A DNA stretch of 64,000 nt, taken from Platynereis dumerilii. Lineage: Eukaryota; Annelida; Polychaeta; Phyllodocida; Nereididae. Of this stretch, positions 1 to 10,650 are shown piece by piece (the first letter of the stretch is position 1; each line of letters opens with the position of its first letter). The notes under the pieces were generated by a model. That model saw only the letters and a list, made by a program, of their open reading frames with translations. It was not told where the DNA came from and made no database searches. The translations under genes were made by a program, and so were the position numbers. The stretch lies in assembly GCA_026936325.1 (NCBI GenBank), contig JAPTHN010000150.1:62001-126000 (forward strand), written 5' to 3'.

Positions 1-2298
1 AGGCTGCTATAGCCTAGCAGGAGTGAGGAGTGGAAAAGGACGGACCAAAATCAGAGACTACAAAAGAGGAGGGAGAATGGAAAAGGGAGGATACTATCAA
101 GGAGGTAGGATGGAGGAAAGAGACATGGCCCTGTTTCCCACAACCAATCCTATAAAACCTTCTTATATGTAAAAAGAGAAGTAGTGTAGACCAGCAATGA
201 GGAGGCTTTGGGGAGATAAAATTGTAGAAGGGATGGAAGAAATTAGGAAAGAGGAGTGATGGAGACCAGCAAGTAGAAGGGATAAAGGCGACCAGCTTTG
301 AGGAGGATTGATGAGACTGGCAGGTAGAAGGGATGGAGGAGACAAGGAAAGAAGAGGGAGGGCAGAGACTGGGAAGGAGGAAATTACAAAGGAAGATGAA
401 ACTTTGATACTAGGGAATAGAAGTGGAAGAAGAGATCAATAGCATTTTAATAGCAGCTTTGAATTGTCGTCAATTAGCAAATTAGGAATGATTTTTGCTC
501 TCTAAGCTGGTACATCATAATATAAAATGCTCAAATAAAAATATTCCTAATGCATGAATGTACAAAAGCATAAAGACACTATAGAATCATAATAGTTGTC
601 ATTTTCCAACATTGAAAGCATCCAATTTAGCAAGATTTTACCATTTGTATGTTTCGTTTTTGTATTGTTCCGCCATGTATCAACCTCTGATAAATGTCCA
701 TAGAATAAATTCACAAACAGACATAAATGTCAGACAAACAGATACTTTCTGACTTAATAAATTAGCTAAATTGGAATGAGTAAACAAAATTGCAAAGAAA
801 TTGACAATTGAGGCACAAAGCTGCAGAATTTTGGCGATTTTCGACATTTTGCAGATGCCATGTTTCACTTACCGGGGCTTTAAAACTCAATTATATGTTA
901 GCTAATTGTGTGTTTGTTAACAACATTGATTTATTCATTCATAAAATGTATATTTAGTTAAGAAAAACAACGTATCATTTTCATCAAGGAGCTAGATTTA
1001 TGCACATTTTTAGCCTTTTTAGCGAGGATCCGACTCAGCCTTTCCAGTTTCCAACTGTTTAAAAATCATTTAAAACTGAAAAATATGTTTTAAAATGGAC
1101 ACTTGCAATGCAATGAATACATAATGACTTAGTGATTATGTGTTTCTTTGAATATAATTAAGAACAAACCAGATTGAGTCAGAAAACTGCATTCAAATTG
1201 GAAATTTGGAAAAATCTGAATTTCTGCGATTTCCACCCTAACATTGATTTTGGATCCATTTTAACCCACCCAGAGAATCTACCCTAGACAAATCTCTCGG
1301 GAACTCTGCATTATGATAGATTTACGTCACGAGCGTCTCAACCAATCAGCGTGCAGCATTTCACTCCACTTCAAAAGTTTATCGGCAATTTGCGAAGCAA
1401 CTATTGACTCCTCAGGGACGTATGAGACATCATTTTAAAGGTCTCACAGCGACCTATCTACTGATATAAGTATCATACGCGTAACCCTTACGGGAAAGTG
1501 CGTAACAGCGAAATCGGCCTCATTTGCATAACATGCTTGAATGTCTGTTCATTGGTTAGCTTTGTGGGTGTGTCTGACTTAATCACTGAAGGCTTTGCTG
1601 AAGTGTTTTAACCCCTTAACTAAAAAATTTTAAATCAAATATATACAGCAGCCTAGAATTATACTGGAGTGGTGATATGAATAATTTAGGGATGATTTAA
1701 AACTGAAATTAGTTGGTTTTGTAGTGCCAAAACCAACATTTTTGATTATTTGTCGGCCATTTTGTATTCCAGGCTGTTGAACCCCTAAAATATACAACTA
1801 GAGCACTAAATGTTACTGAAATAATTCCAACATCCTCTGTTCATCCTAGAATTAATGAATATGGTTGGTCATAAGGAGCTATTTGCAACAAAAAGCTGAA
1901 TGTATGGTTGATATTGTCATATTTCTGAACATTTTTGTCATTTGGGCGGCCATTTTGATTTGCCATTTTGACCCCTTGAAATTAAAAATCCATCCCGGTA
2001 ACAAGCGGATTCAGAATCAGCACCCTCAAATTAGGTTAAAACCATTTGTTACCGACTTTTAACAAAAAATGCCTATTAAACTTTTTACATAGGCTTTTTT
2101 GAGAATCTCTCCTAGACTACTATGAAATAAAGAAAAATTGTTTTACTAAAGAGTCGTTTTGCTTACTGTGGTCCTTTAATACTGTGTTGGTGAAACCGGG
2201 CCAAAGACGGCAATGTACATAGTCTATATACCGCATCACTATGTCCGCTCTCCCCACCATCCTTTGACTCTTGTGCGAAATTCTTACAGTAAATACTT
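1..2298. other. Non-coding stretch; right end is intron 2 of PAN-like gene copy 1
   Basis: No credible exon was found. Positions 1-400 are purine-rich (repeated AGGAGG/GGAAGA on the plus strand). About 1611-2080 holds two degenerate repeat units with GGCCATTTTG and ACCCCTTRAA motifs. Positions about 2150-2298, read on the minus strand, resemble the start of intron 2 in the other two gene copies (GTAAGTATTTACT, then an ACTATGTACA block). This places the stretch inside or just past gene copy 1. The third exon expected here was not found. Confidence 0.5.
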
Positions 2299-2300
2299 AC

Positions 2301-2307
2301 GCTCAGC
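2301..2307 (-). pseudogene. PAN-like gene copy 1, displaced end of exon 2 and splice donor
   Basis: On the minus strand GCTGAGC is followed by GTAAGTATTTACT. This is the same exon end and donor found in copy 2 at 17018-17030. The bases are separated from the rest of exon 2 by the LTR element at 2308-8272. Confidence 0.75.
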
Positions 2308-2473
2308 GTCAATAGGCTGGAATATCCAGGGATATTATGATAACATTAATAGACGACAAATCCACATCATGTCAGAATAAACCTCGTGCGTTTATTGACG
2401 ATAATTGGGGACCAGTACAATAAGCAACAGATGGCGCTATTCGTAAATAAACACTACAACGCCCCTAGTGGCG
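2308..2473 (-). repeat. 3' LTR of the first LTR element
   Basis: This 166-bp direct repeat appears identical to 8107-8272. It lies downstream of the minus-strand polyprotein frame, so it is the 3' LTR. Confidence 0.88.
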
Positions 2474-3071
2474 TGGTTTCTCTTTATCCCGTTTTTTTGT
2501 CTTAACATGAAGAAACACATGCTTACAAAGGATAAGAACTGGATACAACTATACTGTTTTTTTGTTAAAGGTGAAGAAACCTATGATACATGGAATCAAG
2601 TTTTTAAACAACTTTAAACTTCTTGTGAAAGTTAAGAAACTTAAACCTTTTTGTGAAAGTTGAGAAACCTATGCTAACAAAAAATATAACTTGAACATAT
2701 CTATGACTAACTCATAACACCTTATGGAACATGTAACAAGAAACCTGACTTATTAAAGCTAAATGTTGATACACAAACCATAGTATGAGAAGCAATTATG
2801 GTGGAAGTACTTTGAATACAATATAATACAAAGAGCATTATAATCAAGGGAGAGTTATATTAACATATATAGACAGTGGGAACAACATATACATGTATGT
2901 GATTTATAATGTTAACAAAGTGTTGTTACTGATTCATGGAACACTAAATTGAAATTTGATAACAGAAAAGAACAAATAAAGTGAGAGTACATCGGACGGT
3001 TATGATTGAATAATATTTTCATGGACAATTAATGTGACAATACCAGTGTACAAAAATATGAGAACAATGTA

Positions 3072-6000
3072 TCAGTCCAACTGATAGTCCATCAAGTAGG
3101 CTGGGAGTTTTGAAGTTCGATCTGATCTTCTGGGTTCCGGACTGTCAGGACGGGGAGCACTGTCTGAAACGGGCTCATTTGGGGGTTCGTGATCGTGATG
3201 TATTGAGGAAGGGCGCACAGGGGATCGAGGTGGTCTCACGAGAGGGGTCTCACAAGGATCTGGGGGCAAGCTGAGGATGGGGGGTATGACCACAGGTGTA
3301 CGGGGAATTGTGTGTGGTATAACTGGACTATCTGGGATAGGATGTTCCTCTGGTGATTCATCGTCCTGGTTGGCATGGGGTCGAGGGATGTTTAGGGACA
3401 GTGTGAGGTTACTATCACTGGGTACTCTGTAACACTCAGACTTCCGTACTTTGTAGGACACACTGCGAAACTGATTGCCTACGAGCTTACGCACATGACA
3501 CCACGCTCCATCACAAGCGATGACAAGATATCTCTCACGGGCACGAGTCTTGTCTTTGTCACAATACAGGTATACTAAGTTACCCACACTTATGTCAGAA
3601 GAGTCAGCGCGAGAGGACTTGGGAAATTTGGACAGGAGACTGGGCTCATGATTATCAACACGATTGCTGTATTGGTCATAACTTATGTCTGTGTCGTTAA
3701 CAGTCAGTTGTTGATTTGTAAACATATCACGTTGGTACCACATTTCGCGAGCTGATAATCCTCTGTCTCTCACACGGGAATTTAGGGTGGAAATAGCAAT
3801 TGCGAGGCGAGATGCGGAAATAACTCCGCCTGTTGGATCCAAACGGTTGAGTTCATTCTCAAGTTCCTGAATGCACTTTTCTGCTATGGGATTTTTGTTG
3901 ACATTCTTGGCATGACCAATGTCAAGGGACATGTGCACTGGCTGTAACAAATTGAGGCGATGGACTCTTTGGAATCCAGGGGCAGGGTCAACGCGAATTA
4001 GAAGTGGAGGACCATCCAGGGGGGCCATATCGATGCACAAACACACAAGACCATCACGTAAACTGTCAGCAGACTCATCACTGATGATACAAGCTTTGGT
4101 GAGGGAGGTGACATTTTCCCGCACCACCAGAATACACTGACGATGTCGCCGCAGAACATCTGCAGAACAAGCCTGGCCAGCACCTTTCGGAAGCTCAGTG
4201 GAAAAGCTCTTACTTAAGGTACTTGGAACACTTTTGAGGGAAGCACACATGTGGCAGGTTTTGCTGACGACATCAAGGATAGAGTCTAAGTCAAGTGCAA
4301 AAAAATAACGTTGGACCACTTTTCTCAGTTGGTGAGTCGTTGGATGGTTAAGTTTTAAATGCAGAGCAGTAAGTAATCCTTCAACGACTGCTCTGGGTAT
4401 CACAATACGTTCAGCCGCAGTGGAGAATGGACGGTCTTGGCGCACGATTAACAGACCATCATGTGCGACAGTTACACTATTGAGATAGCGTTTGACATCC
4501 CGTATCTTATTGGCCTTCTTCGAGGGACGTGTACCCTGACGAAGGTGTGACTGAACTCTGCGAAGATCTGGGCATTCGGATTGGGTCAATAGCCATGCAG
4601 CCCGGCTGGTGAATGGCAGTTGTGCACGCCCAGACTCAATATCCGTGACTGTGACATGCTTAACTGTACTAAATTCTTGAGCAATTACAAAAGAACAAAT
4701 TTGACACTGGGGGAGGTTGCACTCCGGGGCATTGCGACTCGCAAAGTCTGATGGTAAGTTGGATTGGCCTGACAAATGTAATATAGATATTTGATATCTA
4801 CTGACAGTGCTCAAGAATGTTGAGAGACGCGCGCTGCATGAGAATTCTCCACGACATAACTTGTCGTAAGCCTGGACACACGGCTTACTATCAGTCAGCA
4901 CATAAGCTTTGCTTAGAGATTGTATCAGATAGGGGCTGAAATGGCTAATTGCAGTAGATATGGCAAGAGCTTCGAGCTCGCAGGGAAGCCATGTAACTTG
5001 TCGTTGTCGAAGCTTGGCACTGAAGTACCCAGCAAGCATAATTTGATTGTTTCTAGAAATGTACATAGTGGCTCCAATGCCATGCAACTTGGCTGATCCG
5101 TCAGTGACAATCCATATTTGATCTTCAGGCTGGGGAAGGGCAATTTCTCTATTAGACGCCAGTTTCGCTTGGCATTGACGGAAAGTGTCTTCCAATGCTT
5201 CTGACCAACTTATCTTGTCTTGGGACTGTTTACCAGCAGCGGCGTCTTCTAGAGGAGCCAAAAGGCCTGCACAATTGGGAATCACACGAGCAAGGATTTT
5301 ATACGCTCCCAGAAATGATCTCATGGCTCGCACTGTTAGGGGTTTGTCGCACTGTGCAAGGGTTGATATTCTGTGCGGGTTGGCCCGCAACTTTCCAGAT
5401 GACCAAATCCATCCGAGCACAGTGGTTGATTTGGGGCACAGAACAGTCTTCTTGGCAGAAAGGCATAACCCATTCCGCCTTAGCGCTATCAAGAGGTTCT
5501 CAAGGCGACTCAGTACTTCTGCGATAGTGTTGCCTCCGCAATATAAGTCATCAGCCAACTTTGCAACATGACCTTTCTGAACGAGGTCACCGACAACTCT
5601 AGTCATTAGCTCCTCCAATGCAGATTCAGAACCAGGCATCCCCATCGCACATCTGGTGTACACTCTTACGCCTTTGTATGGAGTTGCGACACCACAATAC
5701 TTCATAGAATTGTCGGAGAGGGGAATCTGATAGAAAGCCGATGTAAGATCAGTGGATACGAGATATCTCCAACTGCCAATGGTACGGAGGGTACTGTCTA
5801 CATCAGGGAGTAAGGAGGGCTGTGGTTTGCAATACTGCCCAACTTCAGCGAATGCAGTGACGAGACGGTGACCTCCGTTGGGTTTTTTTACCAGAAAAGA
5901 GGGATTCAGGTATTCAGCAACTGTGTTCACATCCTCTGGTTTCCGGAACACTCCGCGTTCTTCCAACTCGTCAAATTTGGCTTGGAGTAAATTAAGGTTG

Positions 6001-7991
6001 TCTCGGGAATATTGTGGCACTCTTCCCTTTCTTTGGGGAGGTAAGACGGGCCCCATGTTGACAACTGCCTTGAAAGGGCCGGACACTCCATTGTAACCCT
6101 TGTACTGATCACTGAACACATCATCATATTGTGTAATTATTTGGCGAAACTGTGATTGTTCATTGGGGCTCAGTTGGTTATCAGGATCTATCGTCACTTC
6201 CCGAGACTTAGGGGCACTTTGGGACTGTGTTGGAGATATGACATCACTGACATTGGAGGTGGGAGTAGCAGTGGCAGTTGGCGCGGATTGAGATGGTAGG
6301 ACGGCGTGAATTTGGGCAAAATGTTCATTTTTGCGTACGATGAGCGGGTCACTGGTAAGATTGGGAATGCGGATTTTGCCTCCAATACTGTGTAGGATGT
6401 CCGGGGCAGGCCAAAGGGAGGAAGCAGAGCGACGAATGCTGCCTGGGCTATCAACCCTGGGCTCCACAGCAATGGGCATGTCCATGTGGTTTTCGGGCAC
6501 AGACATTTCAAGATAATCACCGGGCCAGACTGTGGTGTTGGTCTCAGGAGCACGTAAGAGGTGAGTGGTTGACAGTCTTCTGGCATGACCGGCGGTGACT
6601 GGTTGGACAGTACCGTAGTTGACAACAGTACCATCGACTAAAACGATCTCTCTCTTGGCAGGAAATGTTCCAATGTTGTTATGTTCCATAAACGGGACGC
6701 CAGCCAGAACGTCAACATCAAGGCTGCTCACAACTAACGCATCCAGGTAAAAGGTGTGATTTCCCCGATGGAGGGTCAGATGGGTCTCACCCACGATATC
6801 CAGTGGAGTGCGACCGTCGGCCTGGTATGAAATTTGAGAGGACTTGACAATACTAGCACCGATGATACGGGCCACACTTTCTTTGATCATATTTGTTTCT
6901 GCACCTGAGTCAATTAATAAATCTACCTTGTGGTGCTTGTGAAATGTAAGAAGGTGGGGGGATTGTTTCACTTGGACACGTCGTGCACTGGCAAAACCGT
7001 CATTGTGGCGCACTTGTGGTTCGACAAGTGTCTCTTCCTCAGAGTCTTCGTCGTCACTGTCATCCAGACACAGAAGCATTCTGGCCTTAGTGATGAACTT
7101 GCGGTCTCTCTCCGGAAGGAATTTGCATGTACTTAAGAAATGTTCATCTGCTCGCCCAGCCTGCTTACATAAAGGGCAGCTTCGGTTCGAAGAAAAACTC
7201 TTGCGTTCTCTGGCATGAGCTTTGGGCGTTGACCTTTGTTGGAAGCGCTGTTGGTCAAATGTGGCCTGGGCACGTAGCACTCGTGACTCGTTGGTAAGTT
7301 CATCAAGCAGCGAGGGGAGTGCTTGGGATATTTCCGCTTTAATAGAGGCAAGTGTCCTTGTGCGGAGTTCGGTCCCATAGCGCTGTTTGACCAGTCTGGG
7401 TAGTTCCCTGTGAAGTAGTGATAGCCAGGTGAGCACGATCATGTTTTCTGTTGTTGGGGACATTTCTTCATCGGCTGCAAGCGCTTCGCCATGGTGCGTA
7501 ATACCACCTTCCATGGTCACCAAGTTGTCTTCCACGAACGACATCAACCTCTGATATAAGTCCTCGGGACGTTCCTGCGGTTCTTGCTTAATGGACGCGA
7601 GATCCAGGAAGTGACCGCCTGTAGACTGAAAGCCATAATGTAAGCGGATGGCCTGCCATATACTTGACAACGATGTGGAAGTCTTAACGATGGTATTTCT
7701 GGATATGATTGGGCAATAGTTGGCGATTTGCCCGAGCATGAGCTCAAGCTGGATGAGCTTTTGTGCTGCCGTCTTGCGATTACCTGCTGCAACAGCTTCT
7801 CCATCATCCTTGAGGCCTCTGTGAGGGGCAGCTGCAGTTTTCTTTCCCCACTTGCAAGTGTCCACAAGGAAAGCAGCAAAAGCTGGATCCAAGGATAACG
7901 TGTATTGCAGGTTCTGCCTCCAATTTTCGAAGGTATTGATTGTCTCATCTTTGGTAAGACACCATTGTTTTGGTGCCCTGTGGGTTGCCAT
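3072..7991 (-). CDS. Gag-Pol polyprotein of the first LTR element (1639 aa)
   Basis: A single frame starts at an ATG 115 bp inside the 5' LTR. Parts in order: a Gag-like N-terminal third; an aspartic protease with a DSGAE-type core (about 6850-6950); reverse transcriptase (about 5500-6050) with a LADD catalytic box; RNase H (about 4780-5150); a zinc-binding and integrase region (about 3700-4400); and a proline-rich tail. The protease-RT-RNase H-integrase order is that of Ty3/Gypsy (Metaviridae). The RT and integrase are divergent, so I do not name a clade. BEL/Pao shares the domain order but fits the RT less well. Confidence 0.85.
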   Translation of the reverse strand: MATHRAPKQWCLTKDETINTFENWRQNLQYTLSLDPAFAAFLVDTCKWGKKTAAAPHRGLKDDGEAVAAGNRKTAAQKLIQLELMLGQIANYCPIISRNTIVKTSTSLSSIWQAIRLHYGFQSTGGHFLDLASIKQEPQERPEDLYQRLMSFVEDNLVTMEGGITHHGEALAADEEMSPTTENMIVLTWLSLLHRELPRLVKQRYGTELRTRTLASIKAEISQALPSLLDELTNESRVLRAQATFDQQRFQQRSTPKAHARERKSFSSNRSCPLCKQAGRADEHFLSTCKFLPERDRKFITKARMLLCLDDSDDEDSEEETLVEPQVRHNDGFASARRVQVKQSPHLLTFHKHHKVDLLIDSGAETNMIKESVARIIGASIVKSSQISYQADGRTPLDIVGETHLTLHRGNHTFYLDALVVSSLDVDVLAGVPFMEHNNIGTFPAKREIVLVDGTVVNYGTVQPVTAGHARRLSTTHLLRAPETNTTVWPGDYLEMSVPENHMDMPIAVEPRVDSPGSIRRSASSLWPAPDILHSIGGKIRIPNLTSDPLIVRKNEHFAQIHAVLPSQSAPTATATPTSNVSDVISPTQSQSAPKSREVTIDPDNQLSPNEQSQFRQIITQYDDVFSDQYKGYNGVSGPFKAVVNMGPVLPPQRKGRVPQYSRDNLNLLQAKFDELEERGVFRKPEDVNTVAEYLNPSFLVKKPNGGHRLVTAFAEVGQYCKPQPSLLPDVDSTLRTIGSWRYLVSTDLTSAFYQIPLSDNSMKYCGVATPYKGVRVYTRCAMGMPGSESALEELMTRVVGDLVQKGHVAKLADDLYCGGNTIAEVLSRLENLLIALRRNGLCLSAKKTVLCPKSTTVLGWIWSSGKLRANPHRISTLAQCDKPLTVRAMRSFLGAYKILARVIPNCAGLLAPLEDAAAGKQSQDKISWSEALEDTFRQCQAKLASNREIALPQPEDQIWIVTDGSAKLHGIGATMYISRNNQIMLAGYFSAKLRQRQVTWLPCELEALAISTAISHFSPYLIQSLSKAYVLTDSKPCVQAYDKLCRGEFSCSARLSTFLSTVSRYQISILHLSGQSNLPSDFASRNAPECNLPQCQICSFVIAQEFSTVKHVTVTDIESGRAQLPFTSRAAWLLTQSECPDLRRVQSHLRQGTRPSKKANKIRDVKRYLNSVTVAHDGLLIVRQDRPFSTAAERIVIPRAVVEGLLTALHLKLNHPTTHQLRKVVQRYFFALDLDSILDVVSKTCHMCASLKSVPSTLSKSFSTELPKGAGQACSADVLRRHRQCILVVRENVTSLTKACIISDESADSLRDGLVCLCIDMAPLDGPPLLIRVDPAPGFQRVHRLNLLQPVHMSLDIGHAKNVNKNPIAEKCIQELENELNRLDPTGGVISASRLAIAISTLNSRVRDRGLSAREMWYQRDMFTNQQLTVNDTDISYDQYSNRVDNHEPSLLSKFPKSSRADSSDISVGNLVYLYCDKDKTRARERYLVIACDGAWCHVRKLVGNQFRSVSYKVRKSECYRVPSDSNLTLSLNIPRPHANQDDESPEEHPIPDSPVIPHTIPRTPVVIPPILSLPPDPCETPLVRPPRSPVRPSSIHHDHEPPNEPVSDSAPRPDSPEPRRSDRTSKLPAYLMDYQLD

Positions 7992-8106
7992 GATGTGCTT
8001 AGTCTTAGACTTAAAATGTTCACAAATATGTAGGACTTCTTTACCAGTTTCAGATCCTTTTCATTGGACCGAGGGATGAGTTCGTTGATCCCGACGCTGT
8101 CACCAC

Positions 8107-8272
8107 GTCAATAGGCTGGAATATCCAGGGATATTATGATAACATTAATAGACGACAAATCCACATCATGTCAGAATAAACCTCGTGCGTTTATTGACGA
8201 TAATTGGGGACCAGTACAATAAGCAACAGATGGCGCTATTCGTAAATAAACACTACAACGCCCCTAGTGGCG
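8107..8272 (-). repeat. 5' LTR of the first LTR element
   Basis: This 166-bp direct repeat matches 2308-2473. On the minus strand it is followed at once by a TGG-starting primer-binding-site candidate, which marks it as the 5' LTR. Confidence 0.88.
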
Positions 8273-8488
8273 CAGGAGTTGGTGCTGGATAGACCCGGAT
8301 GAACAGCGGCCTTCCCGTAATTGTTGTAGTATTGTCGTAGGTTGTACACTCTGGTTTGCCGCTCTGGTCAATTAGTTCAATTGCCCGGCACTTGTAACCG
8401 TGGTGAACAAGACAGCTTGAGGCGCATTCCGTCTTGGAGTCAGAAATGTCAACTGGTTGCAGATGGGCATGAAAGTGACCTTGTTCAG
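8273..8488 (-). pseudogene. PAN-like gene copy 1, exon 2 (larger part), split by an LTR element
   Basis: On the minus strand this follows the acceptor TTTTCCAG and encodes EQGHFHAHLQPVDIS, a CASSC pair, GYKCRAIE, CTTYDN and FIRVYPAPTP. It closely matches 16803-17024 and 27921-28141. The cysteine pattern around CASSC and CRAIE is like PAN/apple domains, which bind protein or carbohydrate outside the cell. The frame is open, but it runs into the LTR after the TPA/CTG bases. The last seven exon bases and the donor (GCTGAGC then GTAAGT) lie at 2301-2307, beyond the 6-kb element. The original exon should read as in copy 2. I call this copy disrupted. Whether the element could be spliced out is unknown. 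Confidence 0.8.
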
Positions 8489-8543
8489 CTGGAAAATAGA
8501 GATACGACAAATTATAATAAATTACATAAGTATGACTGGCAAT

Positions 8544-9006
8544 TAGTCCGATAAAAGCTGACCAACAACAACGTAGTTGTTGGTCAGCTGACATCCCATT
8601 GAGAGATTTCAACAGACTGCGACAGCTTTCATGTCGCACCTGAACTGGGCTATCTGGATCAAATTCCGGGAAATTTTGGACTGTGTTTCTGAGAAATATC
8701 CATAAAAAGAACATCTGAATTGACCTGAGGTGCCTGTAATTTCCGGGAATTTGATACATTAGCTGCAAAGTTTTGAATCGATGGGCACATTTTGAAGAAA
8801 CAGAAAATGGTAGAAAATGAAACAACTGCAAGGTGTTGCAACGGAAGAATATCGTCTGCTACAGCCAATGGGAGGGCAGGGATTAATACACCAGATGGCT
8901 ATCAAGCAACCGTTGCAACATTGTAATGCAGGAAAGTCCCAATGCACTGTATTCTATCTCAAGACAGCCTCTGGCTGTCTTGAATAAGATAGAATTTTTC
9001 GATCTA
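8544..9006 (-). mobile_element. Mutator-like MITE with hairpin ends, copy 1
   Basis: A 463-bp element starting TAG and ending CTA is flanked by the 9-bp direct repeat ACTGGCAAT (8535-8543 and 9007-9015). The ends are imperfect inverted repeats (TAGTCCGATAAAAG versus TAGATCGAAAAATT). Each end carries its own hairpin: GCTGACCAAC...GTTGGTCAGC near the left and ATTCTATC...GATAGAAT near the right. A second member lies inverted at 46581-47077, also with a 9-bp duplication. A 9-bp duplication is typical of Mutator-like elements. No coding capacity. Confidence 0.75.
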
Positions 9007-9129
9007 ACTGGCAATCAACTAGGCCACATACAACTAGGTGACATGCCCCAACCTATGACTGATGGGTCTTCCTGAAGAGGGTTCTCCTGCCAAAGTGGAA
9101 GAAGTTTCACATCAAAATACCCGTAGCCT

Positions 9130-9740
9130 AGTAAATTTCATAACTGTAAGTAAAATATTAAGGTCACTTAATAATGAGGATGACTGCAAAATTGTCGCCA
9201 CAATATGGCCGCCATCTTGGATTTATTGACATGTTTCCAATCCATACCTCCAGGTCAATACCTGTACCAAATTTCATTACTCTCAGTGCAATATTAAGGT
9301 CACGATGGCCAGTTCATGAAGAAAAATTGCTGCAAAAATGGCTGTCATCTTAAATTTCTCAACATGTTCCTAATCCATACCCACATTCCATTAGTACCCA
9401 TTACCTGTACCAAAACTCGTAGGGCTACTCTATCGGAAAAATAAGGTCACAATGGGCAGTTCAAGAACGGCAGCCATTTTGGCAGCCATCTTTGATTTCT
9501 TGACTTGTTCCCAATCCATACCCACAGGCCAATACCTGTACCAAATTTTATTACTCTCAGCGCACAATGGGCAGTTCAAGATAGAAGAAAGATGGCTGCC
9601 AAATTGTCGCCACAAAATGGCTGCCATCTTTAATTTCTCGACATGTTCCTAATCCACAGGCAAATACCTGTACCCAATTTCTTAACTCTGGCGAAAAATT
9701 ACTCTATGTGAAATACTAAGGTCACAAATGGGTCATTTGC
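9130..9740. repeat. Degenerate tandem repeat of about 150 bp with GCCGCCATCTT motifs
   Basis: About four diverged units each carry AAGGTCAC, a GGC(C/T)GCCATCTT core, CATGTTCCTAATCCATAC and AATACCTGTACC. The sharpest core (about 9206-9220) matches the known YY1 consensus on the minus strand. The repeat lies in intron 1 of gene copy 1 and is not seen in the other copies. No reading frame is credible. Confidence 0.7.
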
Positions 9741-10089
9741 AACAGTTTGAGAACGTGTCATAAGTGTTCTGGGATCACTTCGAATACTCATGTTCTGTTT
9801 GTATAGATCACAAGGGTTCTTCCTATGGAACACTCAATTAGAAAACAGTCCTATTTTAGAACACCAAAATGCTCATTTAAGAAATGAACCAATCTCACTG
9901 CAGAACAGTAATGATCTCTAAGTAAAATGCTGGCAGTCTCGTGGCAGAACATAAGCAATCTTTTCATAAAACACTGGCATTCTTAACCTTAGAATTAACT
10001 TGAGCAGTCACAACATAACGGCTATTGTCGTCACTCTATCATCATTGTTGTTGTCCCTGTTCTCAATGGTGTTCAAAGCAGAACCCTTG

Positions 10090-10470
10090 GTCTTAGAGTA
10101 TGGCTATGTTACTTTTGAATTCCCTGTCCCTCAACTCTGAATGGAGTTTGATGTCCCTCGATCATGTCCCTTGGCCATTTTACTTTATAATTCCTTGGCC
10201 CATTGGCCATTTTGCTTTGGAATTCCTCCCTTTGCCATATTACGTTTGAATTTTGAATTCCCTGTCCCTCAGCTCTGGATTGGGTTTCGCGTCTCCCTAT
10301 CCTCTGGACATTTTTACTATTATAAATCCCTTTCCCCGTGCAATTTTTCTAATTGAATTTTGAATTTCCTGTCCATCAGCTTTGGATGCATTTTAGGTCA
10401 ACCATGGCCCTTAGCCATTTCGCTTTTGAATTCCCTATCCCCCTGACCCCCATAAACCCCCATTAAGAGC
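10090..10470. repeat. Intron minisatellite, gene copy 1
   Basis: Repeats of about 30-40 bp with GGCCATTT(T/C)GCTTTTGAATTCC and CCCTGTCCCT lie just inside intron 1. The reverse complement of the same unit recurs in intron 1 of copy 2 (14860-15175) and copy 3 (26230-26580). The minisatellite was therefore present before the gene was duplicated. Confidence 0.75.
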
Positions 10471-10495
10471 CTCAAAAATAATGAAGATTACTCAC

Positions 10496-10574
10496 CAGCA
10501 GCAGCCGTTGTAAAACTTCCATGAAACCCGAAGATTAGCAATGTTGATAAAATTCCCTTGAAGAAACACTCCAT
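10496..10574 (-). CDS. PAN-like gene copy 1, exon 1 (signal peptide)
   Basis: The ATG at 10574 opens a 79-nt exon encoding MECFFKGILSTLLIF, a GFHGSFTT stretch and three alanines. This is a classic secretory signal peptide: a short basic N-region, a hydrophobic core and a small-residue cleavage region. The donor GTGAG follows, in phase 1. The same exon, with the same length and phase, recurs at 14733-14811 and 26118-26196. A different, longer open frame overlaps it, so automated ORF calls miss it. Intron 1 runs to the acceptor at 8489. Confidence 0.8.
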
Positions 10575-10640
10575 GATGATCAGAATGATCCCATTCGAAG
10601 AAGCTAGAAGCAGTAGGTTTGATGAAACCTACAGAAATAC

Positions 10641-10650
10641 CTATATATAG
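10641..10650 (-). promoter_or_regulatory. Candidate TATA box of gene copy 1
   Basis: Minus strand TATATATAG lies about 67 bp upstream of the ATG at 10574. The aligned positions in copies 2 and 3 read GGCATAGG, without a TATA core. Inference only: no transcription start is visible. Confidence 0.35.

Larger units (their letters stand above)
2308..8272 (-). mobile_element. Ty3/Gypsy-like LTR retrotransposon, whole-looking and young
   Basis: Two 166-bp direct repeats (2308-2473 and 8107-8272) with no difference seen bound a 5.6-kb interior with one long minus-strand reading frame. A candidate tRNA primer-binding site starting TGGTGACAGCG lies just inside the 5' LTR, at about 8095-8105. A purine-rich tract lies just inside the 3' LTR, at about 2474-2490. 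Identical LTRs imply a very recent insertion and no breaks are obvious. The target is exon 2 of PAN-like gene copy 1. Host bases CTG appear on both sides, so the duplication is 3 or perhaps 4 bp, and the exact LTR edge is uncertain by 1-2 bases. Confidence 0.9.

Noticed and set aside
3919-7218. Plus-strand ORFs of 60-130 residues opposite the first LTR element
   Set aside because: They are antisense shadows of the minus-strand polyprotein, with no start context or family features.
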